Counted from the stretch's first letter, positions 22,228 through 34,569 are shown. The stretch: DNA of 64,000 bases from Medicago truncatula (GCF_003473485.1 NC_053043.1:17451001-17515000), one strand, 5' to 3'. Program-made: numbers and translations. Notes: generated from the letters alone by a model not told the origin.

Positions 22228-25200
22228 ATGGCTAGTAGCAGCAAATCAACTTCAGCTCTTGTGACTTCTTCAAAGAAAAATCATTATGATGTGTTTGTCA
22301 CCTTTAGAGGTGAAGATACTCGCAACAATTTCACTGATTTTCTTTTTGACGCCCTTGAAAGAAAAGACATTTTTGCATTTCGAGATGACACTAATCTTCA
22401 AAAAGGTGAATCCATAGGATCTGAGCTTCTTCGAGCAATAGAAGGATCTCAGGTTTTTGTTGCGGTTTTCTCAAGATACTATGCTTCCTCAACATGGTGT
22501 TTGGAAGAATTAGAAAAGATATGTGAATGCGTTCAGGTGCCAGGAAAACATGTTCTTCCTGTTTTCTATGATGTTGATCCTTCTGAGGTGCGAAAGCAAA
22601 GTGGGATTTATCATGAAGCTTTTGTCAAACATGAACAAAGATTCCAACAAGACCTTCAGAAGGTGTCAAGATGGAGGGAAGCTCTAAAGCAAGTGGGGAG
22701 TATCGCTGGTTGGGATCTACGTGATAAGTAAGTAATTTATAGCGAACTCTTTTCAAACTATAGTTTTCATTTTTGGTAGAGAAGAGGTAGGGTGAAGGGA
22801 AAGTATCATACTTCAAGGTATGAATGATTTTATGATTTAAATTGCACTTAAAAAATAACTTAATTTACCTCTCTCATAGGACACAAGTCGGGCTCAAATC
22901 CGATACTTCAGTGTTGCAGGCCTTTTTTTCTTTACCAGTAGAAGAAATATTTGAAGTTCAAACTAGTTTTATAAAAGAAGAAAAACATGTGTTATTTTTG
23001 TTTAGTGTGATATTATTTTTCTTATCTGATGATTTAGAGTTGATTATATTTTCAAACTTTCAGGCCACAATGTGCAGAGATTAAAAAGATTGTTCAAAAG
23101 ATAATGAATATATTGGAATGCAAATCTTCATGTAATTCAAAAGATTTAGTTGGGATAAATTCTCGTATAGAAGCATTAAAAAATCATTTACTTTTGGACT
23201 CGGTTGATGGTGTTCGTGCTATAGGAATTTGGGGGATGGGAGGAATAGGGAAGACAACCCTTGCTTTGGATTTATATGGCCAAATCTCTCATCGATTTGA
23301 TGCATCTTGTTTCATTGATGATGTAAGCAAAATTTATAGATTACATGATGGTCCACTTGAAGCACAAAAGCAAATCATATTTCAAACTCTTGGCATAGAA
23401 CACCATCAAATATGCAATCGTTACAGTGCAACATATTTGATACGGCATAGACTATGTCATGAAAGGGCACTTCTGATTCTTGATAATGTGGATCAAGTTG
23501 AACAATTGGAAAAAATAGATGTGCATCTTGAATGGTTAGGTGCAGGTAGTAGAATCATTATCATTTCTAGAGATGAGCATATATTGAAAAAGTATGGAGT
23601 GGATGTAGTTTACAAAGTTCCACTTTTGAATTGGAGAGATTCTTACAAGTTATTTTGTCGAAAAGCTTTCAAAGTTGAGAACATTATTATGAGTAATTAT
23701 CAAAATTTGGCAAATGAGATACTGAGATATGCTAATGGTCTACCACTAGCAATTAAAGTAATGGGCTCATTTTTGTTTGGTTGTAATGTGACTGAATGGA
23801 AGAGTGCATTGGCTAGATTGAGAGAGAGTCCAGATAAAGATGTCATAGACGTGCTGCAATTAAGTTTTGATGGGCTAAAGCATACTGAAAAGGAAATATT
23901 TCTTGATATTGCTTGTTTTTTCAACTCTGAATGTGAGAAATATGTTAAAAACATTCTTAATTGTTGTGGATTTCATGCTGATATTGGATTAAGAGTTCTC
24001 ATTAATAAATCACTTATAAGCATTAATGGTCAAAACATTGAAATGCATTCTTTGTTGGAAGAGCTGGGCAGAAAAATTGTGCAAAATAGTTCAAGCAATG
24101 ACCCAAGAAAATGGAGCAGGTTGTGGTCTACAGAACAACTCTATGATGTTATTATGGCGAAAATGGTAAAGTTGTTGTTTAGAAATTAAAAAAAAAAAAA
24201 CATTTCCATTTTTATAGAAACTATAAAAGTATTGAAAGTAATTTATGTTTTCTTTTATTTTTCGCAATGCTTTAGGAAAAGCATGTTGAAGCCATAGTTT
24301 TGAAATATACTGAAGAGGTGGACGCTGAACATTTGTCAAAAATGAGTAATCTTAGATTGCTCATCATCGTCAACCATACTGCAACTATCTCAGGATTCCC
24401 AAGTTGTCTTTCGAACAAATTAAGATATGTTGAGTGGCCTAAATATCCTTTCAAGTATTTGCCAACAAGTTTTCACCCCAATGAACTAGTAGAATTGATT
24501 TTGGATGGGAGCAACATTAAAAACCTATGGAAAAACAAGAAGGTACCATAAATTCTCTTATTAATTAATGTTTATCTTTGAAATATAAACAAATTCGAAA
24601 CAATTTTCTTATAATCAATGTAATGGCTCTATTTTTTTTTATGTCACAGTATCTTCCCAATTTGAGAAGATTGGATCTAAGTGACTCTAGAAAGCTAGAA
24701 AAGATAATGGATTTTGGAGAGTTCCCAAATCTTGAGTGGTTAAATTTGGAAGGATGTGAAAGACTTGTGGAATTGGATCCATCAATTGGACTTCTAAGAA
24801 AGCTTGTTTACTTGAACTTAAAAGATTGCTATAATCTAGTAAGCATACCCAACAACATATTCTGTCTTAGCTCTCTTGAATATCTAAATATGCGATGTTG
24901 TTTCAAAGTGTTTACAAATTCAAGGCATTTGACGACGCCTGGTATAAGTGAAAGTGTACCACGTGTCCGATCAACGTCTGGTGTCTTTAAACACGTCATG
25001 TTGCCTCACCATTTGCCATTTTTGGCTCCCCCAACAAACACATATTTGCATAGCTTATATTGTTTGCGTGAAGTTGACATTAGTTTTTGCCGTCTAAGCC
25101 AAGTGCCGGATACAATTGAATGTTTACATTGGGTAGAAAGATTAAATTTAGGGGGAAATGATTTTGCGACACTACCTAGCCTGAGGAAGCTTTCGAAACT

Positions 25201-26065
25201 TGTATATTTAAATTTGCAGCATTGCAAGTTGTTGGAATCTTTGCCTCAACTTCCTTTTCCTACCGCTATCGGGCGGGAACGAGTTGAGGGCGGATATTAC
25301 CGGCCTACAGGATTGTTCATCTTCAACTGTCCAAAATTGGGTGAGAGGGAATGTTACAGTAGCATGACATTTTCATGGATGATGCAATTCATTAAGGCAA
25401 ACCCTTTCTATTTGAATAGGATTCATATTGTTAGTCCAGGAAGCGAAATACCAAGTTGGATCAACAATAAGAGCGTGGGTGATTCAATAAGAATAGACCA
25501 ATCTCCTATTAAGCATGACAATAATATCATTGGTTTTGTATGTTGTGCAGTATTTTCCATGGCACCTCATCGTGGGAGGTTTCCATCGTCGGCCCATATG
25601 GAACTGGTTTTGAAATATCCATTTAATAAGCGTAAGTCAGATAAGTCTCTGAGTAGAATAACTGTGAGTGTTCCGGTAATTCTCAATGGAAGTCTTGTTA
25701 CGATAACAACCAAATCAAGTCACATATGGATAATCTACTTCCACTGTGAGTCCTATCATGCATTTCGAGAAATCCGTTTTGAAATTTTTGAGGGGCAAGC
25801 TTTGGGTATGGAGGTGAAGAGTTGCGGGTATCGTTGGGTATGTAAACAAGACCTACAAGAGTTCAACTTAACAATGATGAATCACGAAAAAACCTTGGCT
25901 CAGAAGTGCAAGATTTTGGCAATTGAAGATGAGACACAACCAGAACAAGAATCATTCATCTCACAAGTCATAACTACTTCACAAAGAAGAAAGTCAACAA
26001 GTGATAACAAATCAACTGCAACAACAATCTCTGTTGTCAACAACAAGCAAAGGTACGGAAGATAA
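22228..26065 (+). CDS. TIR-NB-ARC-LRR (TNL) disease-resistance-type protein
   Basis: Four exons: 22228-22727, 23064-24165, 24276-24542, 24650-26065, giving 1,094 aa. Exon 1 is the TIR domain (YDVFVTFRGEDTRNNFTDFL, catalytic-type Glu in SSTWCLEELEKI). Exon 2 is NB-ARC with P-loop GMGGIGKTT, kinase-2 LLILDNVD, RNBS-B GSRIIIISRD, NGLPLAIKVMG and EIFLDIACFF. The MHD position reads MHS (IEMHSLLEELGRKIV). Exons 3-4 hold short leucine-rich repeats, then a post-LRR jelly-roll/C-JID block from IVSPGSEIPSWINNKSVGDS. TNLs are intracellular immune receptors whose TIR parts make NAD-derived signals; the effector here is unknown. All frames are intact. The C-terminal Ser/Thr-rich tail (TSQRRKSTSDNKSTATT) is unusual. 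A donor-like AG|GTACGG at 26052 could extend it into the next feature. Confidence 0.92.
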
Positions 26066-26446
26066 TTCAAAAAAATCTTGTTAACTTTTCCATGATTTTG
26101 TTGGCACAAGTGAGACTTTGTTTGTCTGATTTGCATTTTAGACTGAATTTTATAATTTGCGGGGTGGGGGTTTTAAATTTGTGTTTGGTTGTAATTTTGC
26201 ATCCCGTTTCCGGTGTCTGTTTATGTTTCATAGACAACAATATTTTAAGGAACACTTTATCACTGAAATTTGCATCCATGTCATCCACAGAAAAAAATCT
26301 CGAACCGCCATATCAGCCACAGAAGCAGAAGTATCTGTGGAGGTACCAGATTCACCTGTTACAGATGAAGTTTCTACTGAATCTCCACAGAAAAAAATCT
26401 TGAACCTCCATATCATTGGTCGATTCATTGGTCAGTTCCTCAACAA

Positions 26447-26704
26447 CTGTTGCCAACAAGGTAGCACTGATACAGACATGGACACCGGATACGACACGGA
26501 CACTATAAATTCAGATGCTAAAAGTTTGGTTTCTGAAGAAGACTTAGATGCTGTAAATTCAATTATTGAAGACCTCAACAACTGTTGCCAACAAGGTAGC
26601 ACGGATACGGACATGGACACCGGATACAACACAGACACTGTAAATTCAGATGCTGAAAGTTTGGTTTTTGAAGAGGACTTAGATGCTGTAAATTCAATTA
26701 TTGA
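26447..26704 (+). repeat. Tandem repeat in the acidic linker (two units of about 130 bp)
   Basis: Units 26447-26575 and 26576-26704 both encode LNNCCQQGSTDTDMDTGY...TDT..NSDA.SLV.EEDLDAVNSIIE. A smaller duplication around tccacagaaaaaaatct lies at 26285 and 26385. The frame stays open through both units. Confidence 0.85.
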
Positions 26705-28393
26705 AAAGACTATTCAGACAGATATTGCAACAAGCAATGTCGAAACTGACTCACCGGTTGAAGTGGCTGATGAAAGTGTAATAGATTACTGTTCCCATCT
26801 CTATTACAAAACCGTACATGAGATTTTCACCTCGTACGGCTCCCTTGGATCTTACCAATAAAATTATTTGTTTTGCAGCTTGATAATTTAGAGTTAAGGA
26901 AGAAGTTCCAACTGCAACTGAGACAGACAGCGATGTAGTTGAGCCTGGTTCTGTTGTTACAGCATCAGACAATACATAAAGTGCACCAGCTCTTCAAGAA
27001 GGAAAAGGTTCTTGTTTTCTATCTCACACTTTTTCTGCTAATTTATCTCATTAGTATTTTACATATTTTTTTCTTTTCGAAATTACGACAAAAACAATAA
27101 TATTTTTTAGCAATAACATGACTTTAAGTACCAAATAATATTTCCTTTCCATTTCAATTAGATGACAATGTTGAAGCTGTTCTAGAGAACAATAAGATTG
27201 ATGCTAGTTTGAGTGGACAAAGTGATGATTTGTCTCCTGAGAGAAGCTTGAATTAAAGTTATGCTTAATTCATTTTCCAATCCTGCTTTCTTGTTTGAAT
27301 CAGTGTTGTCAATCATGTATCCCTGAAAGTAACTGTTTGTTCCTTCACACAATAGTTTTATAGCGCCACTATAGATGCTATTTCACAACATTTTGCACTA
27401 AATATCGTAATTCTGAACAATAGCAATTTGTTCAAATTCCACTTGCTATAGCACTATAGGGCTGCTATTTAACAAGACTGGTTTGAATTTTGGTTAATGA
27501 ATTGAAATTGATAGCAAGTTTTCTGAAATGTTGTCTATTTGAATTGTTGTTCCACATTCCATGATATTACACCACTTTCATTTCCTATTTGAGCCTAATT
27601 AATCAACTTTATGCAACCAAAGCAATTGAATGAAGGGAGGTTTATTTTTTTTTTCTTTTGTTATGGATTTTTATTTAACTTTGAATCCTCTATGAACAGA
27701 TGTAACAGAAGAAAACAATGAAGTTCTCTCTCCTGAAAGTCCTGCAACCAAAGAAGTGCCAGAACAAACACCAGCAGCGGCACAAGTTGAACGTGAAGAA
27801 GTTGCAATTGCATTTGAAACAAACAATGGCGTATCTAACTCTAATGGACAAACCAGCATTACAGCTTCAGATGAAGGCTTGACCAAAGGTTGCAATTTCA
27901 TCTTATTTGCTTCAAATTTCAATTCTCAAAGATGTATAAACAAGGATGTATTTGAACTTATATACTGATATAAGCACTTGTGAGACTGTTTGGAAGAGTT
28001 TATGGAAACAGCTCATGTTGCTTCATTATCGAGTTATCTTAATGTCAAGTTGGTTGTTTTGTTTAAAAACATCAACAATGTAGGATCAGACTTCACTTTT
28101 TATGTATGTTACAAAAAGTCTACCTCACCATTCTAAAAGGTACATTAAATCTTCAGTTCATCAAGGTTACATCATAGCGACTGTTACAATATCTAATCCA
28201 TCAAAATTAATACAATAGTTTTTTGTTTTTATCTAAAACTGTGACCTTCTTGTCAATCGAAAGTCCAATCGTGGTACTGATCTGGGAAACTCTATAGTAT
28301 ATCATTGTTGTAAATATTTTTAAAGCTAAAAGACTAATTAATTTGACACGAACAAAACCAAACCTAAGCTGTGAATGTGTATGACATGTGAGC

Positions 28394-29626
28394 GCAGTGG
28401 CGGAGCCAGCAAATTTATGGAGTCTGGGCAAAAAATTAATCGTAAATTCACATGTGACATAATATATAAACAGTCATAAATCGATTTTTTTTTTAATTTT
28501 TATTATTTTACCTAAAAAAAATCAAAATAAAAGAGGTTTATCATTTTATCAACAAAAGTACAATTTAAAATAGGGTTATTAATTGAAATTGACCACGTAA
28601 TATACGTGAAGTCTGAAAATTGACCCTGTAATTAAATAACATGTATTCTGACCATGTAATTCGAGATTTTTATTATTTATAACCTGTAATATACGTGAAG
28701 TCCAAAAAAGCAACTGAGAGATTGAATTTTTTCATGATTTCCCAGCGGTGAGTTAAGAACGTTAAAATATGGCTTTAACAAAAAAAAAAAATTATAAATT
28801 TTCGACAAACGACAAATTAATTATGAATTTTTAAAGTGTCAAAAGCTCAAAAAACGAAACAACAGAAATCTCGATCTATAAATCAAATTTTGAGCTCATT
28901 ATTTGCAAAGACATCTATAAAAATACATAAAAGGGATTTGTAAAGTTTCATAGCATTTCGAAGTCGTTTAAATTTATTTTGATTTTTCAACTGAAACGTG
29001 CAAAATTGAAATTTTGTTCCGCGTAAGCGTATACTCACAAGTCAAATTTAGTTCCCTAATTTTGTAGGCATGACTAGAACATGATAAGAAACCTTCACAA
29101 TGAAATTTTGTAAATTTTAAACGAGATACAAATTAATTATAAATTGTTTAAGAAATTCATAATTATGAGGGAATAAAAATTCATAATTAATTTATCCCTG
29201 TTCGAAGAAATTTAATTTTGTGTAAAGCTATATTTTAACGTGCTAAACATGTAAGAAAAAAATAGTGAAAAAATTCAACATGTAGGTCACATTTTTAGAC
29301 TACACGTATATTATAGGGTGGTCAAAATTAAATAAGAAGAAATTCAAGTTACAATGGTAGAATATATGTTTTGTATTTTATTGGGTCATTTTTCAAACAT
29401 AAAGTATATTACAGAGTCAATTTGAACAATTAACCCGTTAAAATAAGAGAGATGAAACTGTCAATAGTGTGCTAAATAAAATTCCAAGACCTATTTACGT
29501 GTGACAATTTTCAGATTGCCCAAATTTTTCTTTTTGTAAATGTGTTAATGGGCTTTTGGGTTGAGTCTAGTGCAAAAATTATCGATCGAGCTCGGGCGAC
29601 CGCCCGAGGTCGCCACACGGTAGAAC
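28394..29626. mobile_element. Possible hAT-type element around the MITE
   Basis: The left word cagtggcggagccag is a common end of hAT-related and similar plant elements. A degenerate inverse (gaggtcgccacacgg) lies near 29607-29622. The match at the right is weak, so the boundaries are tentative. Confidence 0.3.
28573..29436. mobile_element. MULE-type MITE in the EF-Ts pseudogene intron
   Basis: The ends GGGTTATTAATTGAAATTG and, inversely, GGGTTAATTGTTCAAATTG are terminal inverted repeats of about 55 bp. They are followed by similar words for constitutive binding-like tgtaatata. The flanks TTTAAAATA (28564-28572) and GTTAAAATA (29437-29445) match at 8 of 9 bases. It is 864 bp with no coding capacity. 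Confidence 0.75.
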
Positions 29627-31124
29627 CGCCCATGTTTGAGCGTTACTCTATCAAATACGAACATTTGACACGACACTAACGTTGACATGCTGACTTTGGT
29701 AATAATTTTAGAAAATGCAACAACTGAACGCGTTAGTTAAACACAAAAAGTTGAGAAAAAATATTAATCTGTTCAATGTTGTGTTGCAGGAAATCAACGG
29801 TAGTGGTCTCGGAAAAGAAAGCCATTGAAAGAAAGCCATTGCTGAAACTGAAGGTGATCTTGAAAAGGCTCAAGCATATATACCTTAGTAAAAAAGCTCT
29901 CTCATCAGCTGGCAATAAATCCGGCAGGCTAGCAACTGAAAGAAAAATCGGTACATTCATTCATGACTCATGCAACGGTGTTCTAATTGAAGGGAACTGT
30001 GAAACCAACTTTGTAATGCAAGTTGATGCTTGTCCACATGTTCAGTTTGTATCTATTGAAGATATTCCCGAAACCATTGTGAAGAAGGAAAAAGAACTTG
30101 AGATGCAGCAGAGGGAAGACCTTTCTTCGAAACCCGAGAATATAAGAGAGAAAATTGTCGAGGGAAGGATCTCAAAGAGGTTAGGAGAGCTTGCTCTTCT
30201 AGAGCAGCCTTTCATTAAGGATGACAGCGTTTCAGTGAAATATTTGGTGAGGCAAAGTATAGCTGCTATTGGAGAGTTTAAAGTGCGGCGTTTTGTTAGG
30301 TTCACTCCCGGAGAAACAGTTCAAAAAGAAACAGCCATATCTGCATAGCTTACTAGGCTTTCAAGACAAGTATTTGTTGCATTTTCATAGGAAGAAGTAT
30401 GCGGCAGAGTGAGATCAATTTTGAAACAGAAATCTGGTTCTTCATAATAACCGAATGTTGATTAGGCGCGGACACATTTTACCGATCTGTATCTGTATTG
30501 AATACATGAGGACTGAATTTTGTGTAATTCTCTGTTGTTCATATGTTGAAATTATTAGTTTCATTAAGGTTTGAATTGTTTGTTTGATTAACTCTTGATA
30601 TTTGTTACTTCTCATGTAAATGATAATAATCATTAATCATTCAAACTCTTTACTTATAGTATACTGATATAGTTGAATATTTCGAATAACTTGAAATTTG
30701 CTCTATAAGTTATGCGTATATCTGGGAAGTGGAAGCTTAAAGGAAGCAATAAAGTTTTATGAAGTCTATATTAGGCAACAAGCAAAAGAAGACTGACTCA
30801 GCAAATGCAACTCCAACTAAATTGGAAAGAGTATCGATATTCAACGTAACGCTGAGGCCATTGATAAGATCCAGATGGAACTGCAAGCTCATTTTTACCG
30901 CCCTGAACCCTCAAATGCATAGTGTTTTAACCTCATCCATGAAGCTCATGATGCACTCATGACTCATCCACAAATAAACAACACCAGAGTCTTTCCATGG
31001 TACGATGAACTTAATCAAACAACCATTTTAGGTGAGATCCGGTGAAACTCGATTTTCCACGATTCGGCGGTAAAAAAGTGTTAAAAAAGTGTTAAAACAG
31101 TTTTTTCGATTATCACAACATACC

Positions 31125-31340
31125 GGATCCAAATGAACCAACAATCCCATCCTTTTCATTCTTGACAAGAATTTACGCGAGCGTTGGAACTTGATTTTGG
31201 TCCATCCGCATATGAATTTCCAAGAGTAGCTCTCTTTAACGTGAATCAAGTGGGCGAGGTTGTTGAGTACTATACATAGTTTAACACACTTGCAAACAGA
31301 GTTTATGAAGTGAGTACAAAAGTGCAAGTTTTAGGTTTTA
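31125..31340 (+). pseudogene. Ty3/gypsy gag remnant
   Basis: The frame reads LDFGPSAYEFPRVALFNVNQ then VGEVVEYYT-FNTLANRVYEV. That is the gag-like segment typical of plant Ty3/gypsy elements (usual form: ..F..LANRV.). An in-frame stop interrupts it. No LTR, reverse transcriptase or primer site is near, so it is an isolated relic. Confidence 0.6.
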
Positions 31341-31348
31341 ACAGGCAG

Positions 31349-31700
31349 GAGGGTGAAGTTGTGGGTATGTAAACAAGACCTACAAGAGTTCAACTTAACA
31401 ATGTTGAATAACGAAAATTCCTTGGCTCAGAAGTGCAAGATTTTTGAAATTGAAGAATAGTGATAGCATAGCACATAAGGTATGAATAAATGCTCACAGA
31501 ACTAGCAATTTATCATTCATTGAATATCTACCTTACTTTAACTTGATCATTCTTTATTGTGATTCCTAGGAGAAATGTTTAAACACATGGATTACAAGAA
31601 GGTCATCATGAAGAGTCTCAAACAAATGGACAAGAGGAGAGGCATTGACATGATCTGCATCTCTAAGACTAAAATATATTACACTCTTTTTACAAATGAT
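31349..31700 (+). pseudogene. Duplicated 3' tail of the TNL gene
   Basis: From 31349 the sequence repeats 25812-25935 of the TNL almost exactly (gtatgtaaacaagacctaca, cttggctcagaagtgcaag), encoding LQEFNLTMLNNENSLAQKCK. A stop follows at EIEE. Beyond an apparent intron, 31570-31711 reads EMFKHMDYKKVIMKSLKQMD, a further exon-like piece absent from the first TNL model. It precedes the second EF-Ts fragment, as the intact TNL precedes the first, so a TNL-tail plus EF-Ts block was duplicated. Confidence 0.75.
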
Positions 31701-32058
31701 GTGAAGAACTAACTCACTTTTAAAATATATTAAACGAACTAGAACTGCAAATTATATCAGTGTCGTTAGTCAAACTTTTTTTTTTGTTTTTTTTGCATCT
31801 AACATATACATGAATTATTCTTGCTATAGAAAAAACTAAATTGAAGGTGTAACGTTTAAGTGTTAGTCTATGAAAGCCCAGACACCGAACATTTCACATG
31901 ACAGTAACACTGGCACGTTGAAACTTGTAATAGTTTGAGAAAATGGAATAACTGAATGTAATCACGTGTTTATGTGTCAGTTGTACAAAAGAAAAATTGT
32001 GCGGAAAAAAAACTGATGTGTTTACTGCAAGTCATAAATTGTTCAATGTTGTTTTGTA

Positions 32059-32472
32059 GGAAATCAACAGTAGTGGTTTCGGCCTCATTGGTTAAACAAT
32101 TAAGAGAAGAAACCGGTGCTGGGATTATGGACTGTAAGAAAGCCCTTGCCGAAACTGAAGGTGATCTTGAAAAGGCGCAAGCATACCTCAGAAAAAAGGG
32201 GTCTCTCATCCGCTGATAAGAAATCCGGAAGACTGGCAGCTGAAGGAAGAATCGGTACATACATTCACGATGCACGCATCGGTGGTCTAATTGAATTGAA
32301 CTTTGAAACCGACTTTGTTGGCAGAAGGGAGAGATTCAAGGAGTTGGTTGATGATCTTGCAATGCAAGTGGCTGCTTTTCCACAGGTTCAAAAATTATAT
32401 CAGGAACAAAGTGAGTGTCGTACAAACAAATCTGCGATGAAGGTGGTGTTTCGATTATTGCAACGCTTATAG
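32059..32472 (+). pseudogene. Broken copy 2 of the EF-Ts domain
   Basis: After an acceptor (tgttttgtag|gaaatcaac) the frame reads [40 protein letters not shown], then AYLRKKG. A single-base change then shifts the frame. The next frame continues [20 protein letters not shown] and [29 protein letters not shown], then ends. The second half of the EF-Ts domain is missing. It matches the same domain as copy 1 but keeps parts copy 1 lost, so neither is a copy of the other's damage. Confidence 0.85.
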
Positions 32473-33013
32473 AGGTTCCATGACACTCACTTTGATCCTA
32501 ATATGATGTTAGATGGTTTCAATTCCATAAGATTAAACTGTATTATATTCTCCATTGCATTGGCTACAAATCAGATATATGTGATTTAATAAAATAAGGC
32601 TCAGTAACTTCAATACATCTGAATTTCTTATTTTGTGCAGGCATTTTTTTATTAGCAATATCAGCAACAGCAAAATGGTAGTAATAGAGGTGGTCGTTCC
32701 AACAATTCACGGGGATTATATCAATCTCTTCAGTTCTTCTCAATTGTTGTTCGATGGATTTTGCTGTTAAAATTTTAATTTATGATTATGAAAAAAATTG
32801 AGAGTATGCGATGTTTAAATTTTAATTTACTGTAAGAATTAAAAACTTCAATTTCAATTTTGGGGCTAATTTTATGCTACCATACATGACTTTAGTCATA
32901 CTTGCCAGCATTAAGAAACTTCCTTAGTGCAATACAATCTTCTAGGTTGCTTTCTTTCTATGTGACAGTCTCAATGAAAGAATTTACATTTCCTAACAAA
33001 CCAACCAAATAAA

Positions 33014-33175
33014 CTAAAATGGAACGGTTACATTTCCTGTAAGTGGTTTTGCTTCTATAAAACTCTTAAACAGCCGGAGGGACCTCCTTGGTTGAGAAGT
33101 TGGGGCTGCATGACCCGCTCCTCTAATGATTGTGAAGGTGAGGATGTCCCCATAAGTTTCAGTCCATCCAGCAAC
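33014..33175 (-). pseudogene. Last exon of a serine carboxypeptidase-like protein
   Basis: 53 codons plus a stop. The frame starts right after an acceptor (attgtttag|gtt) and reads VAGWTETYGDILTFTIIRGA, then GHAAPTSQPRRSLRLFKSFI, ending VTVPF. This matches the C-terminus of plant S10 carboxypeptidases, including the catalytic His of the GAGH motif. No other S10 exons are seen within the next kilobase upstream, so it is a stranded exon unless the rest lies at a distance. The exon itself is undamaged. Confidence 0.7.
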
Positions 33176-33400
33176 CTAAACAATCAAGCATTAAAATAAG
33201 TTGAAAACCTAATGACTTGCTATATTACTCCTTTTTATAGGGACTTAAAAAGCATGTGCTTTTTATATGGAGAACTTAAATTACCATTAAAACATATTAT
33301 CATTAAAATTTTATAAAAACTAAACTTAAAAACTCATAATTTTATAGGGATTAAAAACATATTTAACTCTTATTACTATCATCATCATTCAACACTTATT

Positions 33401-33771
33401 CTAGACAACAACATTTAGCCATGTTTGGTACACAGGAGCACCACCCGTGCATTGTTCAAACAAAAAGCACTTTCGTGTAGCATCTGTTGGATCGACTATT
33501 CCTGTTACAATGAAACTCCGTTAAAAATATTATCTAACAGATTTATGGTCAAAGAACAATTATTTTCTACCTAAAATTATGAGTAAAAAATGATGTTAAC
33601 ATTAAATTTGTTCACTTATTTTCTCCCTAATTAAAATCCAAACCCTTACAAAACAAAGAGTTGGTTATAAAAGTTTGTTGGATTACCATTATTCCAGCTA
33701 TACTGATTTGCCACGATGAACATGCATGTTGCAATGGAAATGAAGAAAATAATACGAATGGAGAAAAGCAT
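33401..33771 (-). CDS. Candidate small secreted peptide (61 aa, two exons)
   Basis: Exon 1 (33687-33771) encodes MLFSIRIIFFISIATCMFIV plus ANQYSWNN, a good signal peptide with probable cleavage near ANQ. The donor is AATG|GTAATC. Exon 2 (33401-33501) begins after ttgtaacag and encodes IVDPTDATRKCFLFEQC, then TGGAPVYQTWLNVVV. The join is in phase. The mature part would have two Cys spaced C-x5-C. That resembles the first half of nodule cysteine-rich peptides, but the later cysteines are missing. It could be a truncated member of such a family, or part of a broken secreted enzyme gene with the carboxypeptidase exon just downstream. The gene model rests on splice signals only. Confidence 0.4.
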
Positions 33772-33896
33772 TGTTGAAGAGAGGAAGATGAGTGGTTGGA
33801 AAGCAAGAGGTTTGAAAGAAGGGAATGAAATTATATTGAGTGAGAGGTTCGGTTGATGAGAGTTGGAGAAGAAGGGAAATTCTAACTTTTCTTTTC

Positions 33897-34480
33897 TTTG
33901 TTATCGATATTTCTTCCATTGATTTGTGAGTGAAATTCACACTATGAATGAATCAATGAATTCCACAAATGGAAACAATACTTTTACAAAAGCTTTAAAC
34001 AAATTTAGTCTGAAACGGTAAAATAGAATCCAACAAAGAAGATGATCATGATGAATAAATAAAAACCAACCCACATGTGCCGCACTACAATTCTATTTCT
34101 TATAAAGTACTCGTTTAAAAAAGAGTAAATTACACTTCCTTCTCTTCAAATATATTTGAATTACACTATTCTCCCTTCTTATGTTAAAATATACACTCCC
34201 CTCTCTTCAAAAGTAAAATCTACGCTATCCTCACCTATAACATGCTTGAATTACAACTCTATTCTTTAATAGTTAAATATTCACTACACTTTAATCTATT
34301 TTAACACTATGAATGAATCTAAGTTTTCTTTTCTTTTCTGTTATAGATATTTCTTCCATTGATTTGTGAGTGAAATTCACACTATGAATGAATGAATTCC
34401 AGAAGTGGAAACAATACTTTACAAAATGTTTACACAAATTTAGCTGTAACAGAAAAACAGCATGCAACAAAGAAAACCCT
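33897..34480. repeat. Direct duplication upstream of the small-peptide gene
   Basis: 33897-34045 and 34338-34478 share gatatttcttccattgatttgtgagtg, cactatgaatgaat and a common remainder at about 85-90%. Between them lies an AT-rich segment with related ttcaaatatatttgaattacac and ttacactattctccctt words (34110-34290). Confidence 0.65.
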
Positions 34481-34569
34481 GCAAACCAACCCACATGTCC
34501 CGCACTACCTTTAATGCTCAATTCGGTACAGTCTTTCTTTCCATGGGTTTTGTTGAGAAGATGATGAAG

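Larger units (their letters stand above)
26291..30348 (+). pseudogene. Broken copy 1 of the chloroplast EF-Ts polyprotein (PETs) gene
   Basis: Pieces in order: 26291-26861 acidic linker with a two-fold internal repeat; 26875-27010 (EEVPTATETDSDVV, stop after ASDNT); 27160-27255 (NVEAVLENNKIDASLSG, then stop); 27700-27895 (linker ending TASDEGLTKG); then, after a 1.9 kb gap, the second EF-Ts domain at 29790-30348. That last exon follows an acceptor (tgttgtgttgcag|gaaatcaac) and reads KSTVVVS, then a shifted stretch, then [39 protein letters not shown] and [27 protein letters not shown]. Compared with the family the S1 and first EF-Ts domains are missing. There is a frameshift around [14 protein letters not shown] and a deletion after CETNF. 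Introns are kept, so it is a DNA-level duplicate, not a processed copy. EF-Ts recycles EF-Tu in plastid translation; this copy cannot. Confidence 0.82.

Noticed and set aside
29776..30348. Intact 190-aa gene
   Set aside because: Alignment by eye with EF-Ts shows a shifted stretch ([14 protein letters not shown]) and a deletion after CETNF, so it is a pseudogene fragment.
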